64,000 bases of DNA from Pseudomonadota bacterium (GCA_963204835.1 CAUJHJ010000055.1:1-64000); one strand, 5' to 3'. Positions 50,629 to 59,702 are shown, counted from the stretch's first letter. Translations and numbers: made by a program. The notes: generated by a model from the sequence alone, not told the origin.

Positions 50629-51981
50629 ATGGCGTGGCTCACCAAGTCCCGCTTCATGGCGGGCCGGCAATGTGCGAAGCGCCTGTGGTTCGAGGTCAAC
50701 GAGCCGCTCGAGGCGCACGCCGCCGACAGCATGCCCCTGCGTCAGGGTCGCGCGTTCGACGAGTTCGTGCGCGCGCTCTGGCCCGGCAGGGTCATCGCGC
50801 GCGGGCGCGGCATGCCGGCGGCGATCGCCGAAACCTCGCGCGTGTTCGCCGCGGGCGGCGCGCCCGTGCTGCACCAGGCGGCGGTGCGCCACGGCGATTT
50901 CGCCGTGATCGCCGATGTGCTTCGCCGCGACCGGGGCGAGTCGCAGCTCATCGAGGTCAAGGCGTCGACCAGCGTGAAGCCCGAGCACCTGCCGGATGCC
51001 GCATTCCAGGCGCTCGTGATGCGCAGCGCGCAAGTGGCTGTCGATCGCGTGCTCCTCGGGCACGTGAACAACCAGTTCACGCTCGAGCGGGCCGGCGAGT
51101 TCGACGGCCTGCTGGTCGAGGCGGACCTCACGCCGCAGGTCGAGGCCCTGCTGCCGACGCTCGGCGAGCAGGCGGTGGCGCTGCATCGGGTGATGGCGTT
51201 GCGCGCGGCGCCCGATGTCGCGATGGGCCCGCAGTGCCACTTGCCCTACGACTGCCCCTTCATCGAACGCTGCGCGCGGGGTGCGGCGCCGGCCGACCTG
51301 TCGACCCACCGTGACGAACGCGTGCGCGCCGGGGCCGTTTTCCTCGATCGCGGCGCGGCTGCCGAACTGCGCGAAGCGCCGTATCCGCACAGCTTCCTCG
51401 ACTTCGAGACGATCGCCCTTGCCGTACCCGAAGTCGTCGGCACCCGCCCCTACGAGCAGCTGCCGTTCCAGTGGTCGTTGCACGTCGAGCAGGCGAGCGG
51501 GGAGGTGAGCCATGGCGAGTATCTCGCGATCGAGGCCTTCGGCGATTTCGATGCCCTGGCAAGCGCCTTGCTCGAGGTCGTGCCGGCGCAAGGCTCCGTG
51601 TTCGCGTACAACGCGGGCTTCGAGGCACGGGCGCTCGCGTTGCTGGCGCGGCTCTGTCCCGCACACGCCACGCGCCTGCACGCGCTGGCTGCGCGCCTGA
51701 TCGACCTGCTGCCGATCACGCGGCGTGCGTACTACCACCCGCGGATGCAGGGCTCGTGGTCGCTCAAGGCCGTGATCCCGACGATCGCGCCCGACCTGGC
51801 CTATGGCGAACTCGCCGACGTGCGGGATGGCGAGGGCGCGCAACTGGCGTTCCTCGACCTGCGCGAGGGACGGGTCGACGGGAGCCGGCGGGCGGCGCTC
51901 ACGAAGGCGATGCTCGATTACTGCCGTCAGGATACCTGGTCGCTCGTGCAGCTCGCCCGCTTCCTTTCGGCCGCCGCCTAG
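50629..51981 (+). CDS. DUF2779 protein: Cas4-like nuclease fused to DEDD exonuclease
   Basis: The 450-residue protein has an N-terminal RecB/Cas4-like PD-(D/E)XK region with a D in DFAVIADV, EVK in LIEVKAS, and cysteines C15, C203, C209 and C215 spaced like the Fe-S cluster of Cas4/Dna2/AddB. The C-terminal half has DEDD-type exonuclease motifs: LDFET (I), YNAGFEA (II) and YCRQDT (III). The two activities suggest trimming of DNA or RNA ends. A TATAAA box (50616-50621) lies seven bases before the ATG, so the transcript is nearly leaderless, though an overlapping AAGG could pair with the ribosome. The pathway is unknown; no CRISPR array is nearby. Confidence 0.85.
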   Translation: MAWLTKSRFMAGRQCAKRLWFEVNEPLEAHAADSMPLRQGRAFDEFVRALWPGRVIARGRGMPAAIAETSRVFAAGGAPVLHQAAVRHGDFAVIADVLRRDRGESQLIEVKASTSVKPEHLPDAAFQALVMRSAQVAVDRVLLGHVNNQFTLERAGEFDGLLVEADLTPQVEALLPTLGEQAVALHRVMALRAAPDVAMGPQCHLPYDCPFIERCARGAAPADLSTHRDERVRAGAVFLDRGAAAELREAPYPHSFLDFETIALAVPEVVGTRPYEQLPFQWSLHVEQASGEVSHGEYLAIEAFGDFDALASALLEVVPAQGSVFAYNAGFEARALALLARLCPAHATRLHALAARLIDLLPITRRAYYHPRMQGSWSLKAVIPTIAPDLAYGELADVRDGEGAQLAFLDLREGRVDGSRRAALTKAMLDYCRQDTWSLVQLARFLSAAA

Positions 51982-52835
51982 CGCCAACAAACTTCGACGG
52001 CATCGCCCACGCGCAAGCTGCCCGGCCGCAGCACAGTCGCGTTCTCACCGAAGGTTACGCCCTTGAGTTCGCCGTTCCAGCGCTCTTTCTTGAGCGTGGG
52101 TAGAGGTTCGATGCCGCGCACGCCCGATTCCTGGTCGGTCGTCGTGACCACGCAGCGTGTGCTCGGCTTCACGAAGCGCAGTTCCGCGTCGCCGATGCGC
52201 AGCCGGTCGATGCGATCCTCGTCGAAGGGCGCAAGGCCCGCGAGCACGATGTTCGGCCGGAAGCGGGTCATGGGCAGGGGCGCTTCGCCGGGCGCCGCGC
52301 CGGACGCGACGATTGCCGCATTGAGGGCGGCCAGCGAGGCGCTTTGGGTGACGAGCACGGGGTAGGCGTCCGGGAACTTCACGGGCGCGTGATCCTCGCC
52401 CGCGAACTCCCGGTTGGCGTGCCGCACGCCGTCGTCCGGGAATCGCACGAGGCGCAACGGTCGGCCGACGATTTCCGAGAACCAGGCCGCCGCTTCGTCG
52501 CCCTGGTCTTCTGCCTCGCAGGTGTCGCTCCAGACGCGCACCAGGCGTCGCTCGCCCCGGCCGGCGAGCGGCACGCGCAAGGGTGCACGGCCGGTGGCGG
52601 CGACTGTCAGCAGGCGCTCGCCGGCGTCGAAGGCGGGTGACAGGGTCGCGAGCACAGCGTCTGTGCGCTGCGTGATGAACATGCCATTGGGCTGCACGAG
52701 CATCCACTCGCGATCGTGTCGCAGGCCGGATGGCAGCAGCTCCGCGCTCTGGCACTCGACCCGGTGGCAGCCCTTGATGGGGTAAAAGGCGAGCGACTCG
52801 ATGCGAACGGTCAAAACTGCCACACTCCGCGCCAC
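51978..52835 (-). CDS. MOSC-domain molybdenum-cofactor protein (YcbX/mARC-like)
   Basis: The 285-residue protein has an MOSC N-terminal beta-barrel (about 10-125, LAFYPIKGC) and a C-terminal MOSC domain with the family's molybdenum-ligating cysteine in TRCVVTTTDQESG (near 242). It lacks the C-terminal 2Fe-2S ferredoxin domain of E. coli YcbX, so it needs a separate electron donor. Relatives reduce N-hydroxylated compounds. It overlaps the convergent DUF2779 gene by four bases and is divergent from the GST at 52863. Confidence 0.88.
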   Translation of the reverse strand: MARSVAVLTVRIESLAFYPIKGCHRVECQSAELLPSGLRHDREWMLVQPNGMFITQRTDAVLATLSPAFDAGERLLTVAATGRAPLRVPLAGRGERRLVRVWSDTCEAEDQGDEAAAWFSEIVGRPLRLVRFPDDGVRHANREFAGEDHAPVKFPDAYPVLVTQSASLAALNAAIVASGAAPGEAPLPMTRFRPNIVLAGLAPFDEDRIDRLRIGDAELRFVKPSTRCVVTTTDQESGVRGIEPLPTLKKERWNGELKGVTFGENATVLRPGSLRVGDAVEVCWR

Positions 52836-52862
52836 TTTCCATCTTCATCGTAGCCCAAAAAC

Positions 52863-53516
52863 ATGAAGCTCATCGGCATGTTCGACTCGCCATTCGTGCG
52901 GCGCGTGGCAATCGCGCTGAAGTTGTACGGGATGCCCTTCGAGCATCTCGATTGGTCGGTCGGTCGCGATTTCGTGCGCATCCGCGAGTACAGCCCGCTC
53001 GGGCGGGTGCCCACGCTCGTGCTCGACGACGGCGAGGTGCTGGCTGAATCTTCCGCGATACTCGACAGCCTCGATGACATGGCCGGCGGGGCGCGCGCGC
53101 TGATGCCCCGCGCCGGTGCGGAGCGGCGCCGCACGCTGCAGTTGATCGCGCTGGCGGTCGGGGCCGCCGAGAAGGGCCGCGAGCAGATCTACGAAGGTGC
53201 GTTCCGTCCGCCCGAGAAGCGCCACGTTCCGTGGGTGGAGCGTTGCCGCTCGCAGATGCTGGGCGCCGTGGCGCTGCTCGAGGAGTCCTGCGCCGCCCGT
53301 GGTTCGGGCGCGTGGCTCGTGGGCGATCGCATGACCCACGCCGACATCGCAGCGGCGGTTGTCATGACGTTCCTCGCCGAAATGCCCGCGGTGGCGCTCG
53401 ACACCGCCGCCTGGCCGGCGCTGCGCGCGTTCGTCGGCCGCTGTGAAGCCCTGCCGGAATTTCGCGCGACGTATGCGCCGGCGTCCCCTCCCAAGTCTGG
53501 CGCGGGGGCCGGTTAG
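52863..53516 (+). CDS. Glutathione S-transferase family protein
   Basis: The 217-residue cytoplasmic protein has a thioredoxin-like N-domain (about 1-78, with FDSPFVRRVAIAL and GRVPTLVLDDGEVLAESSAIL) and an alpha-helical C-domain. The SPFVRR motif is that of the bacterial class with an N-terminal serine. It overlaps the convergent YceH gene by four bases. The substrate is unknown; it is only distantly similar to the GST at 35652-36275. Confidence 0.9.
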   Translation: MKLIGMFDSPFVRRVAIALKLYGMPFEHLDWSVGRDFVRIREYSPLGRVPTLVLDDGEVLAESSAILDSLDDMAGGARALMPRAGAERRRTLQLIALAVGAAEKGREQIYEGAFRPPEKRHVPWVERCRSQMLGAVALLEESCAARGSGAWLVGDRMTHADIAAAVVMTFLAEMPAVALDTAAWPALRAFVGRCEALPEFRATYAPASPPKSGAGAG

Positions 53517-54196
53517 CCGCCGCGCTTCAGTTCCTCGACCTCGGCGCGCAGCGCGCGCACTTCGGCCTCGAGCCGGGCAAGGCGATCGTCCGACGCCGGG
53601 ACCAACGCGGGACCCGGCTCCGGCGAGGGTGCTGCCGCAAGTGGTGCGGGCGCCGCCGCGGCTGGCGCGTCCTCACCCGCTTCCACCGGGCCGGTGAACA
53701 ACTGCGCCCAGCAGGCGTCGCGCCGGCCGGGCTCGCGCGCGAGGCGCACGACCATCGCGCCCGCTGCGCGCGTTGCAAGCGCCTGCAACGCCGCTTCGAT
53801 GTCGCCGGGATCGGCGAGCGCGGCCATGCGCGGCACGCGGCCGCGCAGTTCGCCTGGCGTCTGCGGCCCGCGCAGCAGCAGCTCGCAGACAATGGCAAGT
53901 TCCACCGGCGTGAACTTCAGCGACCCGTACTCCGTGTTGCAGAAATTCTGCTGGTATTTCTGCACGCGGCTGCCGAAGCCCGAGCGCTCGATCACGAAAT
54001 GCTTGCGCGACAGCGCGTCGAGCGTGCGCTGCACCTCGCCCTCGTCGAGGTCGAGCACGGGCTCGCGGTTGCTCTTCTGGTTGCAGGCGTTCGTCAGCGC
54101 ATTCAGCGACAAAGGGTACTGGTCGGGCGTGGTGACCTGTTTCTCGAGCAGGCAGCCGATGACGCGGGCTTCGGTGGGCGTGAGTTCGATCTTCAT
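53513..54196 (-). CDS. YceH/DUF480 family protein
   Basis: The 227-residue protein has the paired winged-helix DUF480 domain (about 1-165, starting IELTPTEARVIGCLLEKQVTTP), an Ala/Pro linker and a C-terminal coiled coil (about 205-227, LARLEAEVRALRAEVEELK). ATG 54196 matches the family N-terminus and overlaps the upstream gene by four bases (ATGA). The function is unknown; the fold suggests nucleic-acid contact. It is last in the LemA-LemA-GIDE-YceH operon. Confidence 0.88.
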   Translation of the reverse strand: MKIELTPTEARVIGCLLEKQVTTPDQYPLSLNALTNACNQKSNREPVLDLDEGEVQRTLDALSRKHFVIERSGFGSRVQKYQQNFCNTEYGSLKFTPVELAIVCELLLRGPQTPGELRGRVPRMAALADPGDIEAALQALATRAAGAMVVRLAREPGRRDACWAQLFTGPVEAGEDAPAAAAPAPLAAAPSPEPGPALVPASDDRLARLEAEVRALRAEVEELKRGG

Positions 54197-55017
54197 GTCA
54201 GGTACTGCTTCAGGGCGAACAGTATATAGAGGCTGCCGCCGACGAACATCGCAAGGCCAAGGCGCGAGCGCCACTTCACGCGGCGCGAGACTTCGGCTTC
54301 GGTGCGGCTCGAAACGAGCAGCGGGCGATCGTCGGGTGGTTGCCGCAGCTGGTAACCGATGTGCGCGTCGGGCGCCGCGGCGGCATCCGCCGTGGCCTGC
54401 TCGAGGGCCGCGCGCCGCGCGCGCTCCCATTCGGCGGCATCGATGCGGCCGTCGCGATTGGCGTCGAAGTGCTCGAGCAATCGTGCCTGGTCGCGCTTCC
54501 AGACGTGCAAGAGCCCCGCCGGCGCCGCGTCCGCCATGGCCACGCGGCGCTCGAGGAAGCCGAGCGCGTAGAGCGGGTCGCCATCGTGGATGCGCCAGAG
54601 CTTGTGGCGCCGCCGCGGCCCATCCTTGACGACGATGTCGGGATCCTGTTCTTCGTCGATCTTCGCCTCGCCCGGCACGATCAGGCAGGAGCCCGTTCCG
54701 TCCTCGAGCGCAAGCGGCTCGGTGCTCGCCACGCGACGCTCTACCTCCCATTGCTGGCTGCGGCTCAGGAGGCTGCGTTTCTCCGTCACGAGCTTGAACC
54801 AGAGGCATTCCCTGAACTGCACCGGGTCCCGTACCGGTGGGCCGCCGGCGGCGCGCGCCGTGCCGATCAATTCCACATAGCCCTTCGCGGCGGAAGCGAG
54901 CCGCGACGTGGCCGTGCCGTCCATCAGGTTCGCCGCGCGCATGTTCCGGCGCCACATCAGGTAGCCGCTCACCGCCCCGATCACGGCGAAAGCGAACAGC
55001 TCAACCTCGTCAGTCAT
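54193..55017 (-). CDS. GIDE-domain membrane protein with an EF-hand
   Basis: The 274-residue protein has an N-terminal membrane helix (about 5-22), a GIDE (MUL1-like BAM) domain (about 40-160, GYVELIGTARAAGG then RECLWFKL), an EF-hand loop (DANRDGRIDAAE, near 184-195) and a second membrane helix (about 250-268). There is no RING finger, so it is not an E3 ligase in itself. Topology puts both termini on the same side of the membrane. It overlaps the LemA gene before it by eight bases and the YceH gene after it by four, which marks one operon. Confidence 0.83.
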   Translation of the reverse strand: MTDEVELFAFAVIGAVSGYLMWRRNMRAANLMDGTATSRLASAAKGYVELIGTARAAGGPPVRDPVQFRECLWFKLVTEKRSLLSRSQQWEVERRVASTEPLALEDGTGSCLIVPGEAKIDEEQDPDIVVKDGPRRRHKLWRIHDGDPLYALGFLERRVAMADAAPAGLLHVWKRDQARLLEHFDANRDGRIDAAEWERARRAALEQATADAAAAPDAHIGYQLRQPPDDRPLLVSSRTEAEVSRRVKWRSRLGLAMFVGGSLYILFALKQYLT

Positions 55018-55540
55018 CGGCGAACGTCAGCGGCTCGGCCGCGCGGAAGGCGAACCAGCCGGCGAGCACGCTCGCCGGAAAGCTCTCGATGGCCACGTTG
55101 TTGATCTGCACGCTTTCGTTGTAGAACTCGCGTCGCTCGGCGATGGCCGTTTCGAGTCCCGAGATGCGCGCCTGCAGGCCGCGAAACTGCGGATTGGCCC
55201 TGAGATCCGGGTAAGCCTCGGCGATCACGGCGATCTGAGCGAGGTCGGCGCGCAATGCGCCCTCGGCGATGCCGACCGCGCGTGCGCTGGCGCCCTGTTG
55301 CGCGGCGACGGCCGCCGCCCGCGCGCTCGCCAGATGCGCCAGCAGGCCGGCCTCGAATTGCGCGTAGGTGCGGCAGGCGTCGACCAGTTTGGGGATCTCG
55401 TCGTTGCGCTGCTTCAGCAATACGTCGATGTTGGCCCAGGCCTTGCCCACGTTGTGCTTGACGAGTACGAGCTGGTTGTAGAGCGCCACGGCGTAGACGC
55501 CCGCCACGAAGAGCAGCAGGAGGAGCGTGAAGCCGATCAT
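55010..55540 (-). CDS. lemA: LemA family protein, copy 2
   Basis: The 176-residue protein has an N-terminal membrane helix (about 3-22) and a LemA helical domain (VKHNVGKAWANIDVLLKQRNDEIPKLVD read in two parts, then FYNESVQINN near 140). LemA proteins are of unknown function. It overlaps the GIDE-domain gene by eight bases and lies five bases after the other LemA gene. The two copies share the core motifs but differ along most of their length. Confidence 0.92.
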   Translation of the reverse strand: MIGFTLLLLLFVAGVYAVALYNQLVLVKHNVGKAWANIDVLLKQRNDEIPKLVDACRTYAQFEAGLLAHLASARAAAVAAQQGASARAVGIAEGALRADLAQIAVIAEAYPDLRANPQFRGLQARISGLETAIAERREFYNESVQINNVAIESFPASVLAGWFAFRAAEPLTFADD

Positions 55541-55545
55541 GCGCG

Positions 55546-56118
55546 TCAGGCGTTGAAGAGCGCCTTCACGCTGACATCGGCCTTCTCGGCGTCGGTGAAC
55601 TCGAGGAGCTTCGCCGGCTTGAAGGCGAACAGGCCGGCGATGATCGACGCCGGGAACTGCTCGATCGTGGCGTTGTTGATGTTGACGCTCTCGTTGTAGA
55701 GCTCGCGGCGATCGGCAATGCCGGTCTCGAGCTCGCTGATGCGCGACTGCAGCTGCTGGAAGGAGGCGTTGGCCTTGAGGTCTGGATAGGCTTCGGCGAC
55801 CGCGAAGAGCCTGCCGAGTTGCGCGCGCAGCCCGCCCTCCGCGGCACTCAACCCGGCGACGTCGCCCGACTCGCGCGCGGCATGCACGGCGCTGCGCGCC
55901 TGCATCACTTTTTCGAGCGTTTCCTGCTCGTACTGCATGTACTGTCGGCAGGTATCGACGAGCTTCGGCAGCTCGTCGTGCCGCTGCTTCAGCAGTACGT
56001 CGATGTTGGACCAGGCGGTCGCGACGCGGTGCTTCAATGCGACCAGGCGGTTGTAGAGGCCGACACCGCCGAAGGCCACTGCCGCGATGATCCCGACGAA
56101 GACGAGTGTTCCGAGCAT
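55546..56118 (-). CDS. lemA: LemA family protein, copy 1
   Basis: The 190-residue protein has a membrane helix (about 3-24) and the LemA domain, including LKQRHDELPKLVDTCRQYM and LYNESVNINNATIEQFPA. It is the first gene of a minus-strand run that continues with LemA copy 2, the GIDE-domain protein and YceH. It starts 31 bases after the serine hydrolase stop. The family role is unknown; tandem LemA copies point to duplication with later divergence. Confidence 0.92.
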   Translation of the reverse strand: MLGTLVFVGIIAAVAFGGVGLYNRLVALKHRVATAWSNIDVLLKQRHDELPKLVDTCRQYMQYEQETLEKVMQARSAVHAARESGDVAGLSAAEGGLRAQLGRLFAVAEAYPDLKANASFQQLQSRISELETGIADRRELYNESVNINNATIEQFPASIIAGLFAFKPAKLLEFTDAEKADVSVKALFNA

Positions 56119-56149
56119 GTCCGCTACTCCCTTGTCATGGTGACGAGGC

Positions 56150-57433
56150 TCAGTCGGCGATCGCCTGGTAGACGAGCCCGCGCAGCGTTTCGAAATCCTT
56201 GATGCCGCCCGGCGGGATCACCTGCGTGTGGTAGACGACCAGCAGGTCTTCCTTTGGATCGACCCAATAATAGGTGTTGTAGGCGCCGCCCCAGCCGTAG
56301 TCGCCCTTGCTGCCCGGCAGGCCGCGCAGGCCGAGGTCGGTGGCGATCTCGAAGCCGAGGCCCCAGCCGCGGCCGGGGCGGTCGGAGATCTTGCCGATCG
56401 CGTCGGTCGTCATCAGCTCGACCGTCTTGCGCGACAGCAGGCGCCTGCCGTCGAGCGTGCCGCCGTTCAGCATCATTTGCAGGAAGCGCGCGTAGTCGCC
56501 CGCGGTCGACAGCAGGCCGCCGCCGCCCGAGAACACCTTGCGCGGGCCGTCGACATAGAGGCCCTGGCCGATACCGGCCCCCGGATCCGGCGCGAGTTCG
56601 AGGCCGCCGCCCTTCTTCGGCGACCAGACCTTCGCGAGCCGCGCGCGCTTTTCCGGTGGCAGGTAGAAATACGTGTCGCTCATGCCGAGCGGCTCGAACA
56701 GCCGCTCGTGCAGGAAGCGGTCGAGCGACTGGCCGGTGACGCGCTCGATCACGACGCCCAGCACGTCGATCGAATAGCCGTACACCCACTTCTCGCCGGG
56801 CTGCGATTCGAGCGGCAGCGCGCCCATGCGCGCGACGATGTCGCCCATCGTCTCGTCGCGATCGGCGAAGTACCATTTCTGGATACCGGCGGCCTTCCAG
56901 CGGTCCGCCGCGATGTCGACCCCGTAACCGAGGCCCGAGGTGTGCGTGAGCAGGTCGCGGATCGTGATCTCGCGCTTCGCCGGCACGATGCGGTAGCCCT
57001 CGCCGTCGCGCTCGGCGACCACGGGCTTGGCGAACTCCGGGATGAACTTGCCGAGCGGGTCGGACAGCGCGATCCGCCCTTCCTCCACCAGCAGCATGAT
57101 GCCGGTGCTCGTGATCGCCTTCGACTGCGAGGCGATGCGGAAGATCGTATCCGCGTGCGACTCGCCGAAGGCGAGCTCGTAGGCGAGCTTGCCGTGCCGG
57201 GCAATCAGGATGACGCCGCCGGGCAGTTCATGGCGGTCGACATAGCCCTGCATCGCCGTCGTGATGCGGCCGAGCCGGGCCGGATCGAGGCCGACGGATT
57301 GCGGTGCCGCCCTGGGGAGGACGTCGCCGCGGGCGACAGCTGCGGGCGACGCGCACAACAGCGCCGCCGCCAGCGCGGCACCAGCGCCCAGGGCGAAGCG
57401 CCGGGAGAAACCTGTCGACTTGCCGGACATCAT
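56150..57433 (-). CDS. Serine hydrolase of the beta-lactamase/AmpC fold
   Basis: The 427-residue exported protein has a signal peptide (about 1-35, with SRRFALGAGAALAAALL), then the beta-lactamase-fold domain. The SxxK motif is S-Q-S-K in RIASQSKAIT, and a tyrosine motif is at VYGYSID. The family covers esterases, carboxypeptidases and EstB-like enzymes; it is not evidence of resistance. ATG 57433 begins the signal peptide, and ATG 57430 is equally possible. It precedes the LemA operon by 31 bases. Confidence 0.9.
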   Translation of the reverse strand: MMSGKSTGFSRRFALGAGAALAAALLCASPAAVARGDVLPRAAPQSVGLDPARLGRITTAMQGYVDRHELPGGVILIARHGKLAYELAFGESHADTIFRIASQSKAITSTGIMLLVEEGRIALSDPLGKFIPEFAKPVVAERDGEGYRIVPAKREITIRDLLTHTSGLGYGVDIAADRWKAAGIQKWYFADRDETMGDIVARMGALPLESQPGEKWVYGYSIDVLGVVIERVTGQSLDRFLHERLFEPLGMSDTYFYLPPEKRARLAKVWSPKKGGGLELAPDPGAGIGQGLYVDGPRKVFSGGGGLLSTAGDYARFLQMMLNGGTLDGRRLLSRKTVELMTTDAIGKISDRPGRGWGLGFEIATDLGLRGLPGSKGDYGWGGAYNTYYWVDPKEDLLVVYHTQVIPPGGIKDFETLRGLVYQAIAD

Positions 57434-57494
57434 GCGGATGGACTCCCCCGTCGCTGGATGCGGGAATGATACGGCAGCTGCCGGCCGAAGCGCC

Positions 57495-58001
57495 TCATGC
57501 GGACGGTTGCAGCGAGCGCTGCATCAGCACCACATCGAGCCAGCGGCCGAACTTGAACCCCACGTTGCGGAAGGTGCCGACGTGGACGAAGCCGAGCGTC
57601 CGGTGCAGGCCGATCGAACCGTGGTTCTCCGAGTCGCCGATCACGGCGAGCATCTCGCGCAGGCCGCGCGCCTCGCAGCCGGCGATCAGCTCACGCATGA
57701 GCGCGAGCCCGGCGCCGCGCCTCTGTGCCGCGGGCGCGATGTACACCGAATTCTCGCAGGTGCAGCGGTAGGCGGGGCGGGCGCGGAACTCGCTGGCGTA
57801 GGCGAACCCGAGCACGTCGGTGCCGTCCCGGGCGACGAGGAAAGGGTAACGTGCCTCGTCGGTCACGTGCGCGAAACGGCTGGTGATCTCCGCGAGCGAC
57901 GGCGCCTCGAGCTCGAAGCTCGCGGTGCCGGTCAGCACATGGTGGCCATAGATCGCCTGCACGGCCGGCAAGTCTGCCAGCGTGCAGGCGCGCACCTGCA
58001 T
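57495..58001 (-). CDS. GNAT acetyltransferase (phosphinothricin-acetyltransferase-like)
   Basis: The 168-residue GNAT enzyme has the acetyl-CoA loop in AAQRRGAGLALM (near 91-102) and a C-terminal LHRTLGFVHVGTFRNVGFKFGRW shared in two parts with Pat/YncA-type N-acetyltransferases. The substrate is an amine or amino-acid analogue, not determinable here. ATG 58001 overlaps the pntB stop by one base (TGATG), so it is translated as the last gene of the pnt operon. Confidence 0.9.
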   Translation of the reverse strand: MQVRACTLADLPAVQAIYGHHVLTGTASFELEAPSLAEITSRFAHVTDEARYPFLVARDGTDVLGFAYASEFRARPAYRCTCENSVYIAPAAQRRGAGLALMRELIAGCEARGLREMLAVIGDSENHGSIGLHRTLGFVHVGTFRNVGFKFGRWLDVVLMQRSLQPSA

Positions 58002-59389
58002 CAGCCGACGGCCTTCACCGCGCCGATCAGCTCGGCTGCCGCCTTCTGCCCGTCGCCGTAAAGCATTCGGGTGTTGTCGAGGTAGAAGAGGGCGTTCTCG
58101 ATGCCCGAGAAGCCGGCGCCCTGGCCGCGCTTCACCACGATGCAGTTCTTCGCCTTGTCGGCGTTCAGGATCGGCATGCCGTAAATCGGGCTCGACTTGT
58201 CGTTGCGCGCGACCGGGTTCACGACGTCGTTGGCACCGATGATCAGCGCCACGTCGGCGGTGTCGAACTCGGCGTTGATTTCGTCGAGGTCGGCGATCAG
58301 GTCGTAGGGCACGCCGGCCTCGGCGAGCAGCACGTTCATGTGGCCGGGCATGCGGCCCGCGACCGGGTGGATCGCGAACTTGACGGTGACGCCGCGATCG
58401 ATCAGCAGTTGAGTCAGCTCCCAGACCTTGTGTTGCGCCTGGGCGACTGCCATGCCGTAGCCCGGCACGATGATCACCTTGCTCGCGAACGCCATCATCA
58501 CGCCGACGTCCGTGGCCTCGATCGGCTTCATGCTGCCGGTGACTTCGCCGCTCGCGGTGCCGCCGCTGTCGCCAAAGCCCGAGAACAGCACGTTGCCGAG
58601 CGAACGGTTCATCGCCTTCGCCATCAGCTGCGTGAGCAGCGTGCCGGCCGAGCCGACCACCGTGCCCGCGATGATCATCGCGGCATTGCCGAGCACGAAG
58701 CCCTCGAAAGCGACCGCGAGGCCCGTGAGCGCGTTGTAGAGCGAGATCACCACCGGCATGTCGGCGCCGCCGATCGGCAGGGTCATGGTGAGGCCGAGCA
58801 CCAGGGCCACGACAAAGAACGCGGTGATGATCGCTGGCGAGGCATTGATCCCGAGCGCGATCAGGCCACCGAGCACCAGCGCGCCGACGAGCAGCGCGAG
58901 GTTGAACACCTGCTGGCCGCCGAAGCGGAACGAGCGCTTGATGAGGCCCTGCAGCTTGCCGAACGCGATCGCGCTGCCGCTGAACGACACCGCGCCGATC
59001 AGGCCGCCGATCACCGCGAGCACCATCGTCACGAGGCCATGCGCGTCGCCCTTGTAGAGCTCGACCGCGGCGATCGCCGCCGCCGCGCCGCCACCCATGC
59101 CGTTGTAAAGCGCGATCATCTGCGGCATGTCGGTCATCGCGACGCGCCTGCCGCTCCACCACGCTACGGCCGAGCCGACCACGATCGCCGCGATGATCAG
59201 CGGGTAGTTGGTCATCCCCGGATAGAGGAAGGTGACGAGCACCGCGAGCAGCATGCCGGCGCCGGCCCACAGGATGCCGCTGCGCGCGCTCACCGGCGAG
59301 CTCATGCGCTTGAGGCCCATGATGAAAAGGAAGGCGGTCAGCAGGTAGCTGCCCTGGATCAGCGCCTCGGCGGTAAACAGCTCCTGCAT
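58001..59389 (-). CDS. pntB: NAD(P) transhydrogenase subunit beta
   Basis: The 462-residue inner-membrane protein has about eight to nine helices (about 1-260) and a C-terminal NADP-binding domain III (about 285-462, with GYGMAVAQAQHKVWEL and INAEFDTADVALIIGANDVVNP read in parts). With the PntA subunits it couples proton entry to hydride transfer from NADH to NADP+. It begins one base after the pntA2 stop, so all pnt genes are one operon. Confidence 0.95.
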   Translation of the reverse strand: MQELFTAEALIQGSYLLTAFLFIMGLKRMSSPVSARSGILWAGAGMLLAVLVTFLYPGMTNYPLIIAAIVVGSAVAWWSGRRVAMTDMPQMIALYNGMGGGAAAAIAAVELYKGDAHGLVTMVLAVIGGLIGAVSFSGSAIAFGKLQGLIKRSFRFGGQQVFNLALLVGALVLGGLIALGINASPAIITAFFVVALVLGLTMTLPIGGADMPVVISLYNALTGLAVAFEGFVLGNAAMIIAGTVVGSAGTLLTQLMAKAMNRSLGNVLFSGFGDSGGTASGEVTGSMKPIEATDVGVMMAFASKVIIVPGYGMAVAQAQHKVWELTQLLIDRGVTVKFAIHPVAGRMPGHMNVLLAEAGVPYDLIADLDEINAEFDTADVALIIGANDVVNPVARNDKSSPIYGMPILNADKAKNCIVVKRGQGAGFSGIENALFYLDNTRMLYGDGQKAAAELIGAVKAVG

Positions 59390-59390
59390 G

Positions 59391-59702
59391 TCAGTGCGCT
59401 CCCTGCGAGCCGCCGGCCTTCTTCGCGCCGCTTGACTTGAACATCTCGAGCATGCGCTCGGTCACGACGTAGCCGCCGACCGCATTGCCGGCCGCGAGCA
59501 GCACGCCGACGAAGCCGATCGCTTTTTCGAGCGGCGTGACCGCGTTGCCGAGCGCCACCATGGCGCCGACGAGCACGATGCCGTGCACGAAGTTCGAGCC
59601 CGACATCAGCGGCGTGTGCAGGATGACGGGCACGCGGGCGATGACTTCGTAACCCGTGAAGGCCGCCAGCATGAAGATGTAAAGCGCCACGATTCCGGTC
59701 AT
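59391..59702 (-). CDS. pntA2: NAD(P) transhydrogenase subunit alpha part 2
   Basis: The 103-residue membrane subunit has three to four helices (about 5-90) with the conserved HTPLMSGSNFVHGIVLVGA. In this split-alpha form it corresponds to the membrane part of E. coli PntA. ATG 59702 starts five bases after the pntA1 stop. It and PntB form the proton channel. Confidence 0.95.
   Translation of the reverse strand: MTGIVALYIFMLAAFTGYEVIARVPVILHTPLMSGSNFVHGIVLVGAMVALGNAVTPLEKAIGFVGVLLAAGNAVGGYVVTERMLEMFKSSGAKKAGGSQGAH

Noticed and set aside
56150-57433. A beta-lactamase resistance gene
   Set aside because: The fold is shared by esterases and peptidases; the third KTG-type motif of true beta-lactamases is not evident.
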